Assembly: GCF_021513235.1 (NCBI RefSeq)
Contig: NZ_CP090976.1
Coordinates: 248,001-312,000 of the forward strand
DNA: 64,000 bases
Source of the DNA: Kaistella sp. 97-N-M2
GTDB taxonomy: Bacteria; Bacteroidota; Bacteroidia; Flavobacteriales; Weeksellaceae
Direction of reading: 5' to 3'
The notes under the pieces: model-generated
What the model was told of the DNA's origin: nothing
Seen by the model: the letters and a program-made list of their open reading frames with translations, nothing else
The model's database searches: none
Part shown: positions 8,578 through 17,757 of the stretch, in pieces
Layout of the letters: the number at the start of each line of letters is the position of its first letter
Position numbering within the stretch: the stretch's first letter is position 1
Program-made: the position numbers and the translations under genes

Positions 8578-9324
8578 ATGGCATGGTTCGAAACTTGGTT
8601 TGATACTCCTTATTATCACATTCTCTATAAAGACAGAGATTTTGCAGAAGCAGAAAAATTTATCACCTTATTAATCAATCATTTAAACATTCCGAAAGAT
8701 TCAAAAATAATCGACCTCGCCTGCGGAAAAGGACGGCATTCCGTTTATCTGAATGAAATGGGCTATGATGTTTTGGGACTGGATTTATCCAAAGAAAGTA
8801 TTTTGCACAACAAACCGTTGGAAAATTCGACGCTGAAATTTAAAGTTCACGATATGCGACAGGAGATTTTTCCACAAATCTCGGCAGAAAAAGTGGAAGG
8901 TGTTTTCAATCTCTTTACAAGTTTTGGCTATTTTGATGATGAAAATGACGACCGAAAGGTTTTTCAATCCATTTCAAATGTAGTAAAAGAGGAAGGTTAT
9001 TTTGTTTTGGATTTTCTAAATGCTAAAAAAGTGGAGAACACCCTAGTTCCGGAATATACCACGACGAAAAGTGACATAGATTTTCACATTAAAAAACGAA
9101 TTGAAGACCAAAACATCATCAAGGATATTAACTTTGCGGATCGGGGCAGGAAATATCATTTTTTTGAGAAAGTTAAACTCCACACTTTAGAAGAAATTGC
9201 TGCTTATGGCGATGAATTTGGTTTCGAGAGCATTCAGGTTTTTGGCAATTATCAACTGGAAGCCTTCGACCTGGAAAATTCGCCGCGCTGCATCACCGTT
9301 TTCCGAAAAAAACATTCAGTATAA
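8578..9324 (+). CDS. Class I SAM-dependent methyltransferase
   Basis: A 248-residue cytoplasmic methyltransferase of unknown substrate. The SAM-binding motif I is IIDLACGKGRHSVYLNEMGY (about 44-63), followed by VLGLDLS as motif II and GVFNLFTSFGYFDDE as the post-I/IV region, a combination found in the Methyltransf_25 group. Start ATG (MAWFETWF) chosen because the -7 box lies directly upstream. The next gene, a ZIP transporter, begins 12 bases downstream, so the two are likely co-transcribed, though no functional link is evident. Family sure, role unknown. Confidence 0.85.
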   Translation: MAWFETWFDTPYYHILYKDRDFAEAEKFITLLINHLNIPKDSKIIDLACGKGRHSVYLNEMGYDVLGLDLSKESILHNKPLENSTLKFKVHDMRQEIFPQISAEKVEGVFNLFTSFGYFDDENDDRKVFQSISNVVKEEGYFVLDFLNAKKVENTLVPEYTTTKSDIDFHIKKRIEDQNIIKDINFADRGRKYHFFEKVKLHTLEEIAAYGDEFGFESIQVFGNYQLEAFDLENSPRCITVFRKKHSV

Positions 9325-9336
9325 AAAAGAAGGATT

Positions 9337-10029
9337 ATGATTATTACCTTATTGATTTTGAGCGTTTTGATCGGCGTTTCCCTCGGGAAATATTTGGGTG
9401 GGCGCGAGAAATTCGCAAAAAACCTCTTGATCGTTAGTGCCGGATTTCTTATCACCATCTGTTTAAATGAGGTTTTTCCAGAAGTGTATTCGGGAGAAAA
9501 TCATAATATTGGGCTGTGGGTTATTGGCGGTGTTTTGCTGCAAATGTTGCTCGAAAATTTAACGAAAGGTTTTGAACACGGCCACTTTCATCATCATACG
9601 GAAGGGAAAAATATCCTTCCGCTGGCTTTAATGGTGGGACTTTTCATCCATGCATTTCTGGAGGGAATTCCTCTTGCCAACGAAGAGGAAATTTTAACGC
9701 CTTATCTCACGGGAATTCTTGTACACAATATTCCAATTTCCTTTATCCTGGGTGCGTTTTTGGTGAAAAATAACAAATTTTCCGCGTCTTCTGTTTTAAT
9801 TATCGCAATTTTCGCCTTAGCATCGCCCTTTGGATTGGTGCTGGGTAAATATTTTAATCCTAATCTGGAAGTTTATTTTCTGGCTTTAGTAGGAGGAATT
9901 TTTCTTCACATCTCTTCCGTAATCATCTTCGAAAGCAATAAAAATCACAATGTAGACTGGAAAAAAATGGGTTTGGTTACGTTGGGCGTTTTGCTGGCCA
10001 TGACAAGCCATCTCTTTCATCAGCATTAA
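9337..10029 (+). CDS. ZIP-family divalent metal transporter
   Basis: A 230-residue inner-membrane protein importing zinc or a related divalent cation. It shows about eight hydrophobic segments, a His-rich cytoplasmic loop (EHGHFHHH, 80-87), and the two metal-site helices: HAFLEGIPL (105-113) and HNIPISF (130-136), the ZIP signature. It is the second gene of a pair with the methyltransferase and is closed by a terminator. Metal preference cannot be read from sequence; no Zur-like operator was identified upstream. Confidence 0.88.
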   Translation: MIITLLILSVLIGVSLGKYLGGREKFAKNLLIVSAGFLITICLNEVFPEVYSGENHNIGLWVIGGVLLQMLLENLTKGFEHGHFHHHTEGKNILPLALMVGLFIHAFLEGIPLANEEEILTPYLTGILVHNIPISFILGAFLVKNNKFSASSVLIIAIFALASPFGLVLGKYFNPNLEVYFLALVGGIFLHISSVIIFESNKNHNVDWKKMGLVTLGVLLAMTSHLFHQH

Positions 10030-10042
10030 AAAACATCGCATA

Positions 10043-10074
10043 AAAAAACTCCGAATTTCTTCGGAGCTTTTTTT
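10043..10074 (+). terminator. Bidirectional terminator between ZIP gene and FadL-like gene
   Basis: CTCCGAA (10049-10055), loop TTTC, TTCGGAG (10060-10066) flanked by AAAAAAA on the left and CTTTTTTT on the right, so it can stop transcription from both convergent genes. Confidence 0.85.
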
Positions 10075-10088
10075 GATGCTTTTGAAAA

Positions 10089-11486
10089 TTAAAATTTCCA
10101 GCCTAAAGTGATAAAGAAATTATCTTTCTTGTTTTTAACATTCGATACGATGGCTGCATCTGAATTGACGATATACTGATTCGAAAAATACCCTGTATTT
10201 GCATCGGATGAACCTTGTAAAAATGGGCTCTTATATTCTGAACTTACGTTTTGGTACGCGGCATCAATATAAAATGATTTAAAATCATATCCAATCCCGG
10301 CACCAATAGTATTACTTTTGCCGGCATATAGATTGTCGTATGTGCTGTTTGACGAAGCACCACTGTCTGAAACGGAATTAATACCGGCGGCATCAAACGG
10401 ATTTGAAGAGAAGCCGTAACCACCTCTCAAACGAAAATCGCTGAATCTGTATTCTGCGCCGACTTTAACCTCTGAAATATTTTTTGAACTGTCAGAGAAA
10501 AAGTTATTCAATTCAGTTTCGGCAGGGCCGTATACTTTGTATTTGGATTTCGTAATTCCTAACGTATAATCAACGTTGATCGCAAAATTTTTACTGGCAA
10601 CATATGCAGCACTCACAGTAGCTTTCATCGGTGAAGAAAGTCTGCGGTCTTCAGTATAAGTGCCATCCACAGGATTTTCGTATTCGCTGTAAATGCGGGA
10701 AATATTCCACCAGGTAGGTGTTTCAAGGGATGCGCCTAACCTGAATTCAGGACTAATTTTTCCGATAATCCCAACCGACGCAGAAAATCCACTGGAAGAT
10801 TCGGAGAACGGTGTATACTGCTTGTTGTAAGTATCTGTATTATTGGAATTATCCGTAAACGCCGCGGTATCATACTGGTCTAAAACTGCATTGTGAAAGT
10901 TTAAACCTGCCCCTACATAAATTCTGTTATCGTAATTTCCACCTACACCGATTTGGGTTTTAGATAGATTACCGAAACGATTGTAGGCGTGTCCTGCAAA
11001 GGAAAGTTCATCCAAAAGAACACCATCCGCATCGTTAATTTCATAAATAATATTATTACCTGGAGTTTCCGAATAATCATCCAACGATTTATTAGAATAA
11101 TTAACGGCTACATTGACAAATTTCCAGGCTGACGACGGATTCATTTGGAAGGCAGCGATTCCGCCCGTGTTTCCCAAATCGGTATTATTTATTTTATAAT
11201 CAAGCGTTTTACCCGCGTAAGAGGTCGTATTTTTGTTGCTTTCGATAAATAATGTACCCGAAACCTCACTTGCAATACTAACTCCGATTCCCGCCGGATT
11301 CGAGTTTAAGACCGACGCGTCCCCTCCTAGCGCACCAATGGAACCAGCCATCGCATTGAATTTGGAAGAACCGTTTATTGATGAATTTGAATAAACCTCC
11401 GTTGTGTTTTTAATGGTTGAAACGTCTTGTGCATTCGCAAAATAAGCAACAGATAAGCTTAAAACCGTTAAAGAATTTTTGATCAT
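10089..11486 (-). CDS. Outer-membrane transport protein, FadL/OMPP1-like
   Basis: A 465-residue secreted beta-barrel: signal peptide 1-19 ending A-Q, then SIGALGGDASVLNSNPAGIG near 48-67, the NPAG motif typical of FadL/TodX-type transporters of hydrophobic compounds. The C-terminus ends in alternating aromatic residues (FFITLGWKF) as a barrel sorting signal. The gene starts 27 bases after the preceding lipoprotein gene, so the two are probably one operon. Ligand unknown; fatty-acid uptake is only the family default. Confidence 0.82.
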   Translation of the reverse strand: MIKNSLTVLSLSVAYFANAQDVSTIKNTTEVYSNSSINGSSKFNAMAGSIGALGGDASVLNSNPAGIGVSIASEVSGTLFIESNKNTTSYAGKTLDYKINNTDLGNTGGIAAFQMNPSSAWKFVNVAVNYSNKSLDDYSETPGNNIIYEINDADGVLLDELSFAGHAYNRFGNLSKTQIGVGGNYDNRIYVGAGLNFHNAVLDQYDTAAFTDNSNNTDTYNKQYTPFSESSSGFSASVGIIGKISPEFRLGASLETPTWWNISRIYSEYENPVDGTYTEDRRLSSPMKATVSAAYVASKNFAINVDYTLGITKSKYKVYGPAETELNNFFSDSSKNISEVKVGAEYRFSDFRLRGGYGFSSNPFDAAGINSVSDSGASSNSTYDNLYAGKSNTIGAGIGYDFKSFYIDAAYQNVSSEYKSPFLQGSSDANTGYFSNQYIVNSDAAIVSNVKNKKDNFFITLGWKF

Positions 11487-11513
11487 TTTCTATAATTGTA
11501 TAAAGTTTTAATA

Positions 11514-12446
11514 TTATCTTCTAAACCCGCCGCCGCCTGAAGATCTGGTTGAACCTGAGTTTGTTGATCCCCCGCTGTTAAAGCCGCCACCAGAACCACC
11601 GGATCTAAAGCCACCATTATCATAGCTTCGGGTTCTTGGTTGCTCGTAACGTGGGGTCATTTGTCTCGGACTTGTTTGTCTGGGTTGAGAATCAGTTCTA
11701 AAACGAGGCTCTGTACTTCTTTGCGGCGTATTATAGCGTGGGTTGGACTGACTGTTCATTCGTGGATTATCACTTCTAAAGCCCGAGTTTGTGGTATTCG
11801 AATTTCTCACACTTGAACTTTTTGATGAATTTCTAAACGCCCCATCACTGCCGCTTCTTTTATAATTGAAACCTCCGTTATACGTGTTGTAACCATTTCC
11901 GTTGTAGCTTCCATAGTAAGGATTATATCCGTAATAAGGATTATAACCATAATAAGGATTGTAGCTGTAATAAGGGCTATAATATCCATAAGGGCTGTAA
12001 TATCCGTACCATGAATTGTAACCCCAAGGATCATAAAGTCCGTACCCAAAAGGAGATCCCCATCCAAAAGTCATCCCGAAACCAAAGCCGGAGTAAAATC
12101 CATAAGGATATCCCCAGAAATCATTGTAATACGTATCGGTGCCAGTGTAATTTCCCCAGTCAGAATTTTGATTGTCATTCCAGTTCTGATTCCTGTTGTT
12201 AGAGTTTAGATATTTGTTATCACTGTCTGTCGCCTGATAATCATAATAATCCCCTACTCGGTTTCCGCTGTTCATGGCAACGCCTTCCGGTAAAGTATCA
12301 GTGTTCGGATCATAATAAACTCCGTCTGTCTCGCTGTAACCTCCCATTTGAGCGCCGCAGGACATTAGCAGTAAACCGCCTGCGATTGCTAAAACCTTGG
12401 TAGATGTAAGCGAATTAAGTAAATTTTTATAAGTAATTTTTTCCAT
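11514..12446 (-). CDS. Tyr/Gly/Asn-rich low-complexity lipoprotein
   Basis: A 310-residue protein with signal peptide and lipobox (GGLLLMSC, Cys 30). After a short charged region the middle is dominated by Tyr, Gly, Asn, Pro and Ser, with near-exact repeats of the type YNPYYGY (around 160-185); the tail is Arg/Ser/Gly-rich (SRSGGGG-type) and strongly basic. No enzymatic domain is seen. Similar low-complexity lipoproteins in Flavobacteriia have no established function. Its position directly upstream of the FadL-like barrel suggests a surface or periplasmic partner role (inference). It is transcribed divergently from proS. Confidence 0.75.
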   Translation of the reverse strand: MEKITYKNLLNSLTSTKVLAIAGGLLLMSCGAQMGGYSETDGVYYDPNTDTLPEGVAMNSGNRVGDYYDYQATDSDNKYLNSNNRNQNWNDNQNSDWGNYTGTDTYYNDFWGYPYGFYSGFGFGMTFGWGSPFGYGLYDPWGYNSWYGYYSPYGYYSPYYSYNPYYGYNPYYGYNPYYGSYNGNGYNTYNGGFNYKRSGSDGAFRNSSKSSSVRNSNTTNSGFRSDNPRMNSQSNPRYNTPQRSTEPRFRTDSQPRQTSPRQMTPRYEQPRTRSYDNGGFRSGGSGGGFNSGGSTNSGSTRSSGGGGFRR

Positions 12447-12471
12447 GATAGGTGAAAAGTTTAAATTGATT

Positions 12472-12479
12472 TATATTTG
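12472..12479 (+). promoter_or_regulatory. Candidate -7 box for proS
   Basis: TATATTTG matches TAnnTTTG and lies about 120 bases before the proS ATG, implying a long leader. A closer start is possible; I see no leader structure I can name. Confidence 0.4.
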
Positions 12480-12489
12480 CAATTGTTAC

Positions 12490-12497
12490 CAAAATTA
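12490..12497 (-). promoter_or_regulatory. Candidate -7 box for the Tyr/Gly-rich lipoprotein operon
   Basis: TAATTTTG on the minus strand fits TAnnTTTG, about 43 bases before the ATG at 12446; it partly faces the candidate proS promoter (divergent pair). Confidence 0.4.
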
Positions 12498-12599
12498 TAC
12501 CATTAACATTGTATAAATTTTGAGTAAAATTAAGCATTTTAGATTAGATTCAAAGCGCAGGTATAAGTTAAATCAATACGAAAAAAAATAAAAAATAGC

Positions 12600-14075
12600 A
12601 TGGCAAAATTGACCTCAAGAGCTGAAGATTATAGCAAATGGTATAATGAACTGGTAGTAAAAGCGGATCTGGCAGAAAATTCCGGGGTGCGGGGCTGCAT
12701 GGTAATCAAGCCATACGGATATGCCATCTGGGAAAAAATGCGCGATGAAATGGATAGAAAATTTAAAGAAACCGGTCACGAAAATGCTTACTTCCCAATC
12801 TTTATCCCAAAAAGTCTGTTTGAAGCCGAAGAAAAAAATGCCGAAGGTTTTGCAAAAGAATGTGCTGTTGTAACCCATTACCGTTTAAAATCCGATCCGG
12901 ATAACCCGGGGAAACTAATCGTTGATCCCGATGCGAAACTGGAAGAAGAGCTAATTGTTCGTCCAACGTCGGAAGCTATTATATGGAACACCTACAAAAA
13001 CTGGGTGCAGTCTTACCGTGATTTGCCAATCTTAATCAACCAGTGGGCAAATGTAGTTAGGTGGGAAATGAGAACGCGCTTATTTCTGCGAACGGCAGAA
13101 TTTCTTTGGCAGGAAGGCCACACCGCTCATGCAACGAAAGCGGAGGCCGTAGAGGAAACCGAAAAAATGATTAACGTTTATGCAGAATTTGCCGAAAATT
13201 TTATGGCAATTCCAGTGATTCGGGGAACCAAAACCGAATCAGAAAGATTTGCCGGAGCCGACGAAACGTACTGTATTGAAGCACTCATGCAGGATGGGAA
13301 AGCCCTTCAGGCGGGAACATCTCACTTTTTAGGGCAAAATTTTGGTAAAGCTTTCGATGTTAAATTCACGAATAAAGAAGGTAAAATAGAGCACGCCTGG
13401 GGAACCTCCTGGGGAACTTCCACCCGTTTGATCGGTGGCTTAATTATGACGCATTCTGACGATCTGGGTCTCGTTTTGCCGCCAAGTTTAGCACCAATTC
13501 AGGTGGTAATTGTCCCCATTTTTAAAGGCGACGAGCAATTTGAACAGGTGAGTAAAGTCGCAGTCGACCTTCAAACTAAATTAAAAGCTAAAGGAATTTC
13601 AGTAAAGTACGACAACAAAACCGAAAATAAGCCCGGTTGGAAGTTTGCGGAGTATGAATTAAAAGGCGTACCAATCCGTGTCGCCATTGGCGCGAGAGAT
13701 TTGGAAAATGGCACGGTCGAAATTGCCAGACGTGATAATCTCACGAAGGAAACTCAGCCTTTGGAAAATATTGAGGTTTATATTGAAAATCTTCTTCAGA
13801 CGATACAAAAAGATATTTACCAGAAAGCGCTTGATTATCGTGATCAACACATTACCGAAGTAGATTCGTACGAAGAATTTAAAAAAGTTCTGGAAGAAAA
13901 AGGCGGCTTTATTTCTGCCCACTGGGACGGAACTGCGGAAGAAGAGGAAAAGATCAAGAATGAAACAAAAGCAACCATCCGCTGTATTCCGTTAGATAAT
14001 ATACAGGAAGAAGGTATTTCTCTAATCTCCGGTAAAACTTCAAAACAGCGCGTCATTTTCGCGAAGGCATATTAA
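12600..14075 (+). CDS. proS: Prolyl-tRNA synthetase (short, eukaryote/archaea-like type)
   Basis: A class II synthetase of 491 residues that charges tRNA-Pro. Motif 1 region [14 protein letters not shown]; motif 2 [20 protein letters not shown]; motif 3 [16 protein letters not shown]; then the anticodon-binding domain ([11 protein letters not shown] onward). It lacks the large editing insertion of the E. coli-type enzyme and ends in a Tyr (AKAY), as in the archaeal/eukaryotic group; this type is standard in Bacteroidota. ATG at 12600 gives the canonical N-terminus. Confidence 0.95.
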   Translation: MAKLTSRAEDYSKWYNELVVKADLAENSGVRGCMVIKPYGYAIWEKMRDEMDRKFKETGHENAYFPIFIPKSLFEAEEKNAEGFAKECAVVTHYRLKSDPDNPGKLIVDPDAKLEEELIVRPTSEAIIWNTYKNWVQSYRDLPILINQWANVVRWEMRTRLFLRTAEFLWQEGHTAHATKAEAVEETEKMINVYAEFAENFMAIPVIRGTKTESERFAGADETYCIEALMQDGKALQAGTSHFLGQNFGKAFDVKFTNKEGKIEHAWGTSWGTSTRLIGGLIMTHSDDLGLVLPPSLAPIQVVIVPIFKGDEQFEQVSKVAVDLQTKLKAKGISVKYDNKTENKPGWKFAEYELKGVPIRVAIGARDLENGTVEIARRDNLTKETQPLENIEVYIENLLQTIQKDIYQKALDYRDQHITEVDSYEEFKKVLEEKGGFISAHWDGTAEEEEKIKNETKATIRCIPLDNIQEEGISLISGKTSKQRVIFAKAY

Positions 14076-14198
14076 TAAAATTACAAGGTTTCCGTTGCAT
14101 TAAAAACGTTAATTTAAATATAAATAAGGTTATATCTTTATTTGTGGACAAATATTTGTATACATTTATTATTAAGTTAAACTTTTAAATAAACTATT

Positions 14199-15491
14199 AT
14201 GTCACTAAACATCATCGACCTTATCAAAGGACAGTTGGGTCCTGCTCTCGTATCCCAGGCTGCATCGCAGTTAGGCGAAAGCGAATCTGCGATTTCAAAA
14301 GCAATCAGTGGATTACTTCCTGCCGTAGTAGGCGGATTAGCGAACAACGCAGATAAACCAGGAGTTTTAGATTCCATTACAGGCGCTACCTCCGGTGGGA
14401 TACTTGGAAATTTATTAGGGGATGCCTCTAACAATCCCATGATTTCAACTGTTCTAGCTTCCATTTTTGGCGACAAGATTGGAGGATTAGTTAATTCGGT
14501 CTCAAGTTTTGCGGGCGTGAGTAATTCATCATCCAATTCATTGTTGAACATGGTTGCTGGTGCAGCTTTAGGATCGATCGGAAAATATGCTGCCGACAAC
14601 AAGTTGGGTAATGATGGCGTGAAAAATCTTTTAGAAGATCAGAAAGGAATTGTTTCCACCTTAATGCCCGCAGGGTTATCCTTGGCCTCCTTAGGTTTAG
14701 GAAGCATGGGAAGCACAAGCATGGATGTTCCGACGGAAAATGTAAAAGTAACATCTTACGACGAGCCTAAAATTGAAGTGAACAGAGGCGGCAATACCCA
14801 TGTAAATGTCGATAAAGTTGATGATGCCGACGGCGCCGGTTCCATTTGGAAATGGTTGTTACCACTTCTTTTACTCGCGTTGGCAGCTTGGTTTCTTTGG
14901 AAACAATGTAACAAACCCGCGGACACCACAACTACAATGACTGATTCTACGGCAATGATGACCGATTCCGCAGCAGTAACAGCTCCCGTAGATTCAGCGA
15001 TGATGAATACGACTAAAACAGACGAAGATATCGATTTGAATGGTACTGCAATTAAAGGTTATAAAGGTGGAATGGAAGATTCCATGATTTCTTTTCTGAA
15101 ATCCGGAGCCTACGCCAATGCCGCAGACGATGCTGCCTTGAAAGATAATTGGTACACATTCGATAAAGTTAATTTCAAAATGGGTTCTTCTACGGATTTG
15201 GAAGCAGCTTCCCAAGGTCAGTTGGATAATTTATTGGCGATTTTAAAAGCCTATCCAGAAGCGAAGATCAAAATCGGAGGATATACCGATAAAGTTGGCG
15301 ACGAGGCTGCGAATGTGAAGTTATCCGGCGAAAGAGCGGAGTACATCAAAAAATGGTTATCAGACAAAGGTGTTGGCGCACAGGTTTTAGGTGCTGAAGG
15401 GTACGGAAGCAAATTCGCTACCGTTGATGCTTCAGCTTCCGATGCTGAAAGAGCGATTGATAGAAAGATGGCTGTAAGATTTGCTAAATAA
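14199..15491 (+). CDS. DUF937 - membrane segment - OmpA fusion protein
   Basis: A 430-residue protein in three parts. Residues 1 to about 170 form a Gly/Ala/Ser-rich DUF937 domain (YidB-like; AISKAISGLLPAVVGGLA). A single hydrophobic helix (WLLPLLLLALAAWFLW, about 215-230) follows. The C-terminal 110 residues are an OmpA-type peptidoglycan-binding domain (YTFDKVNFKMGSS, IKIGGYTDKVGDEAANVKLS, LGAEGYGS). There is no cleavable signal peptide, so DUF937 is probably cytoplasmic with OmpA in the periplasm, tethering the inner membrane to the wall (inference). Single-gene unit with a terminator. Confidence 0.85.
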   Translation: MSLNIIDLIKGQLGPALVSQAASQLGESESAISKAISGLLPAVVGGLANNADKPGVLDSITGATSGGILGNLLGDASNNPMISTVLASIFGDKIGGLVNSVSSFAGVSNSSSNSLLNMVAGAALGSIGKYAADNKLGNDGVKNLLEDQKGIVSTLMPAGLSLASLGLGSMGSTSMDVPTENVKVTSYDEPKIEVNRGGNTHVNVDKVDDADGAGSIWKWLLPLLLLALAAWFLWKQCNKPADTTTTMTDSTAMMTDSAAVTAPVDSAMMNTTKTDEDIDLNGTAIKGYKGGMEDSMISFLKSGAYANAADDAALKDNWYTFDKVNFKMGSSTDLEAASQGQLDNLLAILKAYPEAKIKIGGYTDKVGDEAANVKLSGERAEYIKKWLSDKGVGAQVLGAEGYGSKFATVDASASDAERAIDRKMAVRFAK

Positions 15492-15510
15492 TCTTTTAAA
15501 CATTATACCA

Positions 15511-15539
15511 AATCCCGACTGACGTCGGGATTTTTTTTA
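15511..15539 (+). terminator. Terminator after DUF937-OmpA gene
   Basis: AATCCCGAC (15511-15519), loop TGAC, GTCGGGATT (15524-15532) followed by T residues; perfect 9-bp stem. Confidence 0.88.
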
Positions 15540-15546
15540 GAAAAAT

Positions 15547-15576
15547 TTGCGCATTAGATTAATTTATCTACATTTG
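15547..15576 (+). promoter_or_regulatory. Promoter of the mntH operon
   Basis: TTG at 15547-15549, 19-base spacer, TACATTTG at 15569-15576: an exact match to the Bacteroidota TTG/TAnnTTTG promoter pattern, 26 bases before the mntH ATG. Two palindromes overlap it. Confidence 0.75.
15555..15570. promoter_or_regulatory. Candidate operator 1 (imperfect palindrome) in the mntH promoter
   Basis: TAGATTAATTTATCTA is a nearly perfect palindrome (TAGAT...ATCTA) lying between the -33 and -7 boxes and sharing the TAGA/TCTA half-sites with the adjacent operator. Confidence 0.5.
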
Positions 15577-15592
15577 TTAGAGTAATCTAACA
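15575..15592. promoter_or_regulatory. Candidate MntR/DtxR-type operator at the mntH transcription start
   Basis: TGTTAGA-GTAA-TCTAACA, a perfect 7-4-7 inverted repeat that begins on the last bases of the -7 box and covers the expected start of transcription. Its TTAG/CTAA halves resemble DtxR/MntR-family sites. Binding here should repress mntH when metal is plentiful (inference). Confidence 0.65.
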
Positions 15593-15602
15593 TTCAACAA
15601 TT

Positions 15603-16940
15603 ATGACTTCAAAATTCCTTTCAAAAGGTTGGAGAAAGGAACGATCTTCCAATTCGCTGCCCGAAGTTTTTTCCAGTATTAACATCCCAAAAGACGCCGG
15701 CTTCTGGCGAAAATTAATGGCTTTCGCAGGTCCGGGATTAATGGTGGCCGTGGGCTATATGGATCCCGGCAACTGGGCGACCGACATTGCGGGTGGTGCA
15801 CGTTTCGGCTATACGCTCCTCTCTGTTATTTTAATTTCAAATCTTTTTGCCATCGTACTTCAGCATCTTTCTCTTAAATTGGGAATCGTTGCGGAACGGG
15901 ATCTGGCGCAAGCCTGCCGGGATCATTTTAATCCAACCACAAATTTCATTCTATGGATTTTCTGTGAAATCGCCATTGCAGCCTGCGATCTCGCCGAAGT
16001 TATCGGTTCCGCCATTGCATTAAATCTGCTTTTTGGCATTCCTTTAACGTGGGGAGTGGTCATCACTATTGTCGATGTTTTTATCATTCTATTTCTTCAG
16101 GCAAAAGGCTTCCGCGTCATCGAAAGTATCGTCGCCGGTCTCATTATTGTGATTTTCGGGTGTTTTGCCTACGAAATTATTTTAAGCAAACCAGATGTAT
16201 TCCCGATTCTTGCAGGGCTGGTTCCGCAAAAAGAAGTCGTTACTAATCCGGCCATGCTTTACATTGGGATCGGTATCCTTGGCGCCACAGTGATGCCGCA
16301 CAATTTGTACCTGCACAGCAGCATCGTGCAAACAAGAAATTACGACCGCACAACCGAAGGTAAAAAAGAAGCCATTAAATTTGCTACGATAGACAGCACC
16401 GTTTCCCTGTTTCTGGCCTTTTTTATCAACGCGGCCATACTAATTGTTGCAGCAGCCACTTTTCACACCACGGGAAACCAAGATGTCGCCGACATTCACG
16501 ATGCGCATAAAATGCTGGCTCCTATTCTGGGAACAACCTTCGCCAGCATATTCTTCGCAGTAGCCTTACTGGCTTCCGGACAAAACTCTACCCTAACCGG
16601 AACTTTGGCGGGACAAATTGTAATGGAAGGTTTTCTGAATATCCGTTTAAAACCTTGGTTGAGAAGGCTTATAACAAGACTTATCGCCGTAATCCCGGCA
16701 TTGATTGTAACTATAATTTATGGGGAAAAAGGCACTACAGATTTGCTCGTTTTAAGTCAGGTTATTCTTTCCATGCAGTTAAGTTTTGCTGTAATTCCAC
16801 TCGTCATGTTTACGGGATCTAAACTGAAAATGGGCGAATTTGTAAATAAACTGTGGCTAAAAATTATGGTATGGATTATTGCCGGCATCATCCTAATTTT
16901 AAATTTGTACCTTCTTGTTGAAACATTTTTCCCTTCATGA
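15603..16940 (+). CDS. mntH: Nramp-family Mn2+/divalent metal:H+ symporter
   Basis: A 445-residue inner-membrane transporter importing Mn2+ (and possibly Fe2+) with protons. Hallmarks: [11 protein letters not shown] in the first helix (DPGN 54-57, metal ligands) and [15 protein letters not shown] near 228-242 (the MPH metal site and the Nramp transport signature). About 11 hydrophobic segments. The stop overlaps the next gene's start (ATGA), so translation is coupled. The promoter carries two palindromes suited to a metal-responsive repressor. Manganese preference is inferred from the family and the operator type. Confidence 0.93.
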   Translation: MTSKFLSKGWRKERSSNSLPEVFSSINIPKDAGFWRKLMAFAGPGLMVAVGYMDPGNWATDIAGGARFGYTLLSVILISNLFAIVLQHLSLKLGIVAERDLAQACRDHFNPTTNFILWIFCEIAIAACDLAEVIGSAIALNLLFGIPLTWGVVITIVDVFIILFLQAKGFRVIESIVAGLIIVIFGCFAYEIILSKPDVFPILAGLVPQKEVVTNPAMLYIGIGILGATVMPHNLYLHSSIVQTRNYDRTTEGKKEAIKFATIDSTVSLFLAFFINAAILIVAAATFHTTGNQDVADIHDAHKMLAPILGTTFASIFFAVALLASGQNSTLTGTLAGQIVMEGFLNIRLKPWLRRLITRLIAVIPALIVTIIYGEKGTTDLLVLSQVILSMQLSFAVIPLVMFTGSKLKMGEFVNKLWLKIMVWIIAGIILILNLYLLVETFFPS

Positions 16941-17680
16941 AAAAAATCATAGCAATCCTGCTTCTCGCTTCTTACGGTCTATTTTCAGCGCAGGAAAATA
17001 TAGAAACGGACCGCCCGGATCAAACAGAATCGGCTGCGCTTGTTCCGAAAAACTATCTTCAAATAGAAAGTGGATTTCTCTATGAAAAAGAAAACGGTGG
17101 TGAGAATTTCTCCCATCCAACCATCAATTGGCGGTATGGCGTGAACGATTTTTTTGAAGTTCATTTGGTTACAGAATTCGTAACTGAACACTTTCCCACA
17201 GAAAAATCATCAGGTCTTTCGCCCCTTACTTTCGGGCTGAAAGTTAAACTTACAGAGGAAACAAAAGTGCTTCCCAAGATATCCTTTCTCGCGAACTTGC
17301 AGACAAGCAAATGGGGTTCAAAAAACTTTCAGACCCCTCATTTAGCTCCCAGTTTCCGCTTCTTATTCCAGAAGACAGTATCCGACAGACTACAACTTGG
17401 CTATAATTTAGGTGCAGAATGGAATGGTGAAACTCCCGACGCCGACGGAATTTACACTCTTTCACTCGCTTACGCACTCACAGAAAAGCTTGGGAGCTTT
17501 GCAGAGGTTTACGGTTTTATCAATAAGTATGAAAAAGCCGATCACCGCTTTGACGGCGGTTTAACCTATTTAATGACTAAAGATTTGCAGGCCGATCTTT
17601 CTGCAGGTATGGGTCTTTCCAAAATATCTCCCGAATATTTTATTTCCGCCGGAATCTCTTACCGTTTTCCTTTAAAATAA
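16937..17680 (+). CDS. Outer-membrane barrel, putative transporter (phenol_MetA_deg-like)
   Basis: A 247-residue secreted protein: signal peptide 1-18 (ends F-S-A-Q), then [18 protein letters not shown], the N-terminal motif of the small outer-membrane barrel family annotated as MetA-pathway phenol-degradation or 'transporter'. Alternating hydrophobic strands run to an aromatic C-terminus (GISYRFPLK). It overlaps mntH by 4 bases and shares its promoter, so I infer an outer-membrane role in the same metal response, perhaps a metal-permeable channel. Direct evidence for Mn transport is lacking. Confidence 0.75.
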   Translation: MKKIIAILLLASYGLFSAQENIETDRPDQTESAALVPKNYLQIESGFLYEKENGGENFSHPTINWRYGVNDFFEVHLVTEFVTEHFPTEKSSGLSPLTFGLKVKLTEETKVLPKISFLANLQTSKWGSKNFQTPHLAPSFRFLFQKTVSDRLQLGYNLGAEWNGETPDADGIYTLSLAYALTEKLGSFAEVYGFINKYEKADHRFDGGLTYLMTKDLQADLSAGMGLSKISPEYFISAGISYRFPLK

Positions 17681-17713
17681 ACGTTTCTCTGCCGAATTGT
17701 CCTAAAATTTTCT

Positions 17714-17732
17714 TTGGCAAAATCTTTGCCAA
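17714..17732. promoter_or_regulatory. Palindrome upstream of grpE-dnaJ
   Basis: TTGGCAAA-ATC-TTTGCCAA, a perfect 8-3-8 inverted repeat 26 bases before the grpE ATG. Its right half includes AATCTTTG, a near match to the -7 box, so a bound regulator would block the promoter. It is not the HrcA CIRCE sequence. Confidence 0.5.
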
Positions 17733-17757
17733 CTGATGAATATTAAAATAAAATATT

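Noticed and set aside
12480-12599. 120-base leader of proS as a T-box or riboswitch
   Set aside because: No stem-loop ladder, specifier loop or terminator/antiterminator pair can be drawn; plain AT-rich DNA.
14177-14602. 141-residue minus-strand frame
   Set aside because: Shadow of the Gly/Ala-rich DUF937 domain (Pro/Ala-rich complement).
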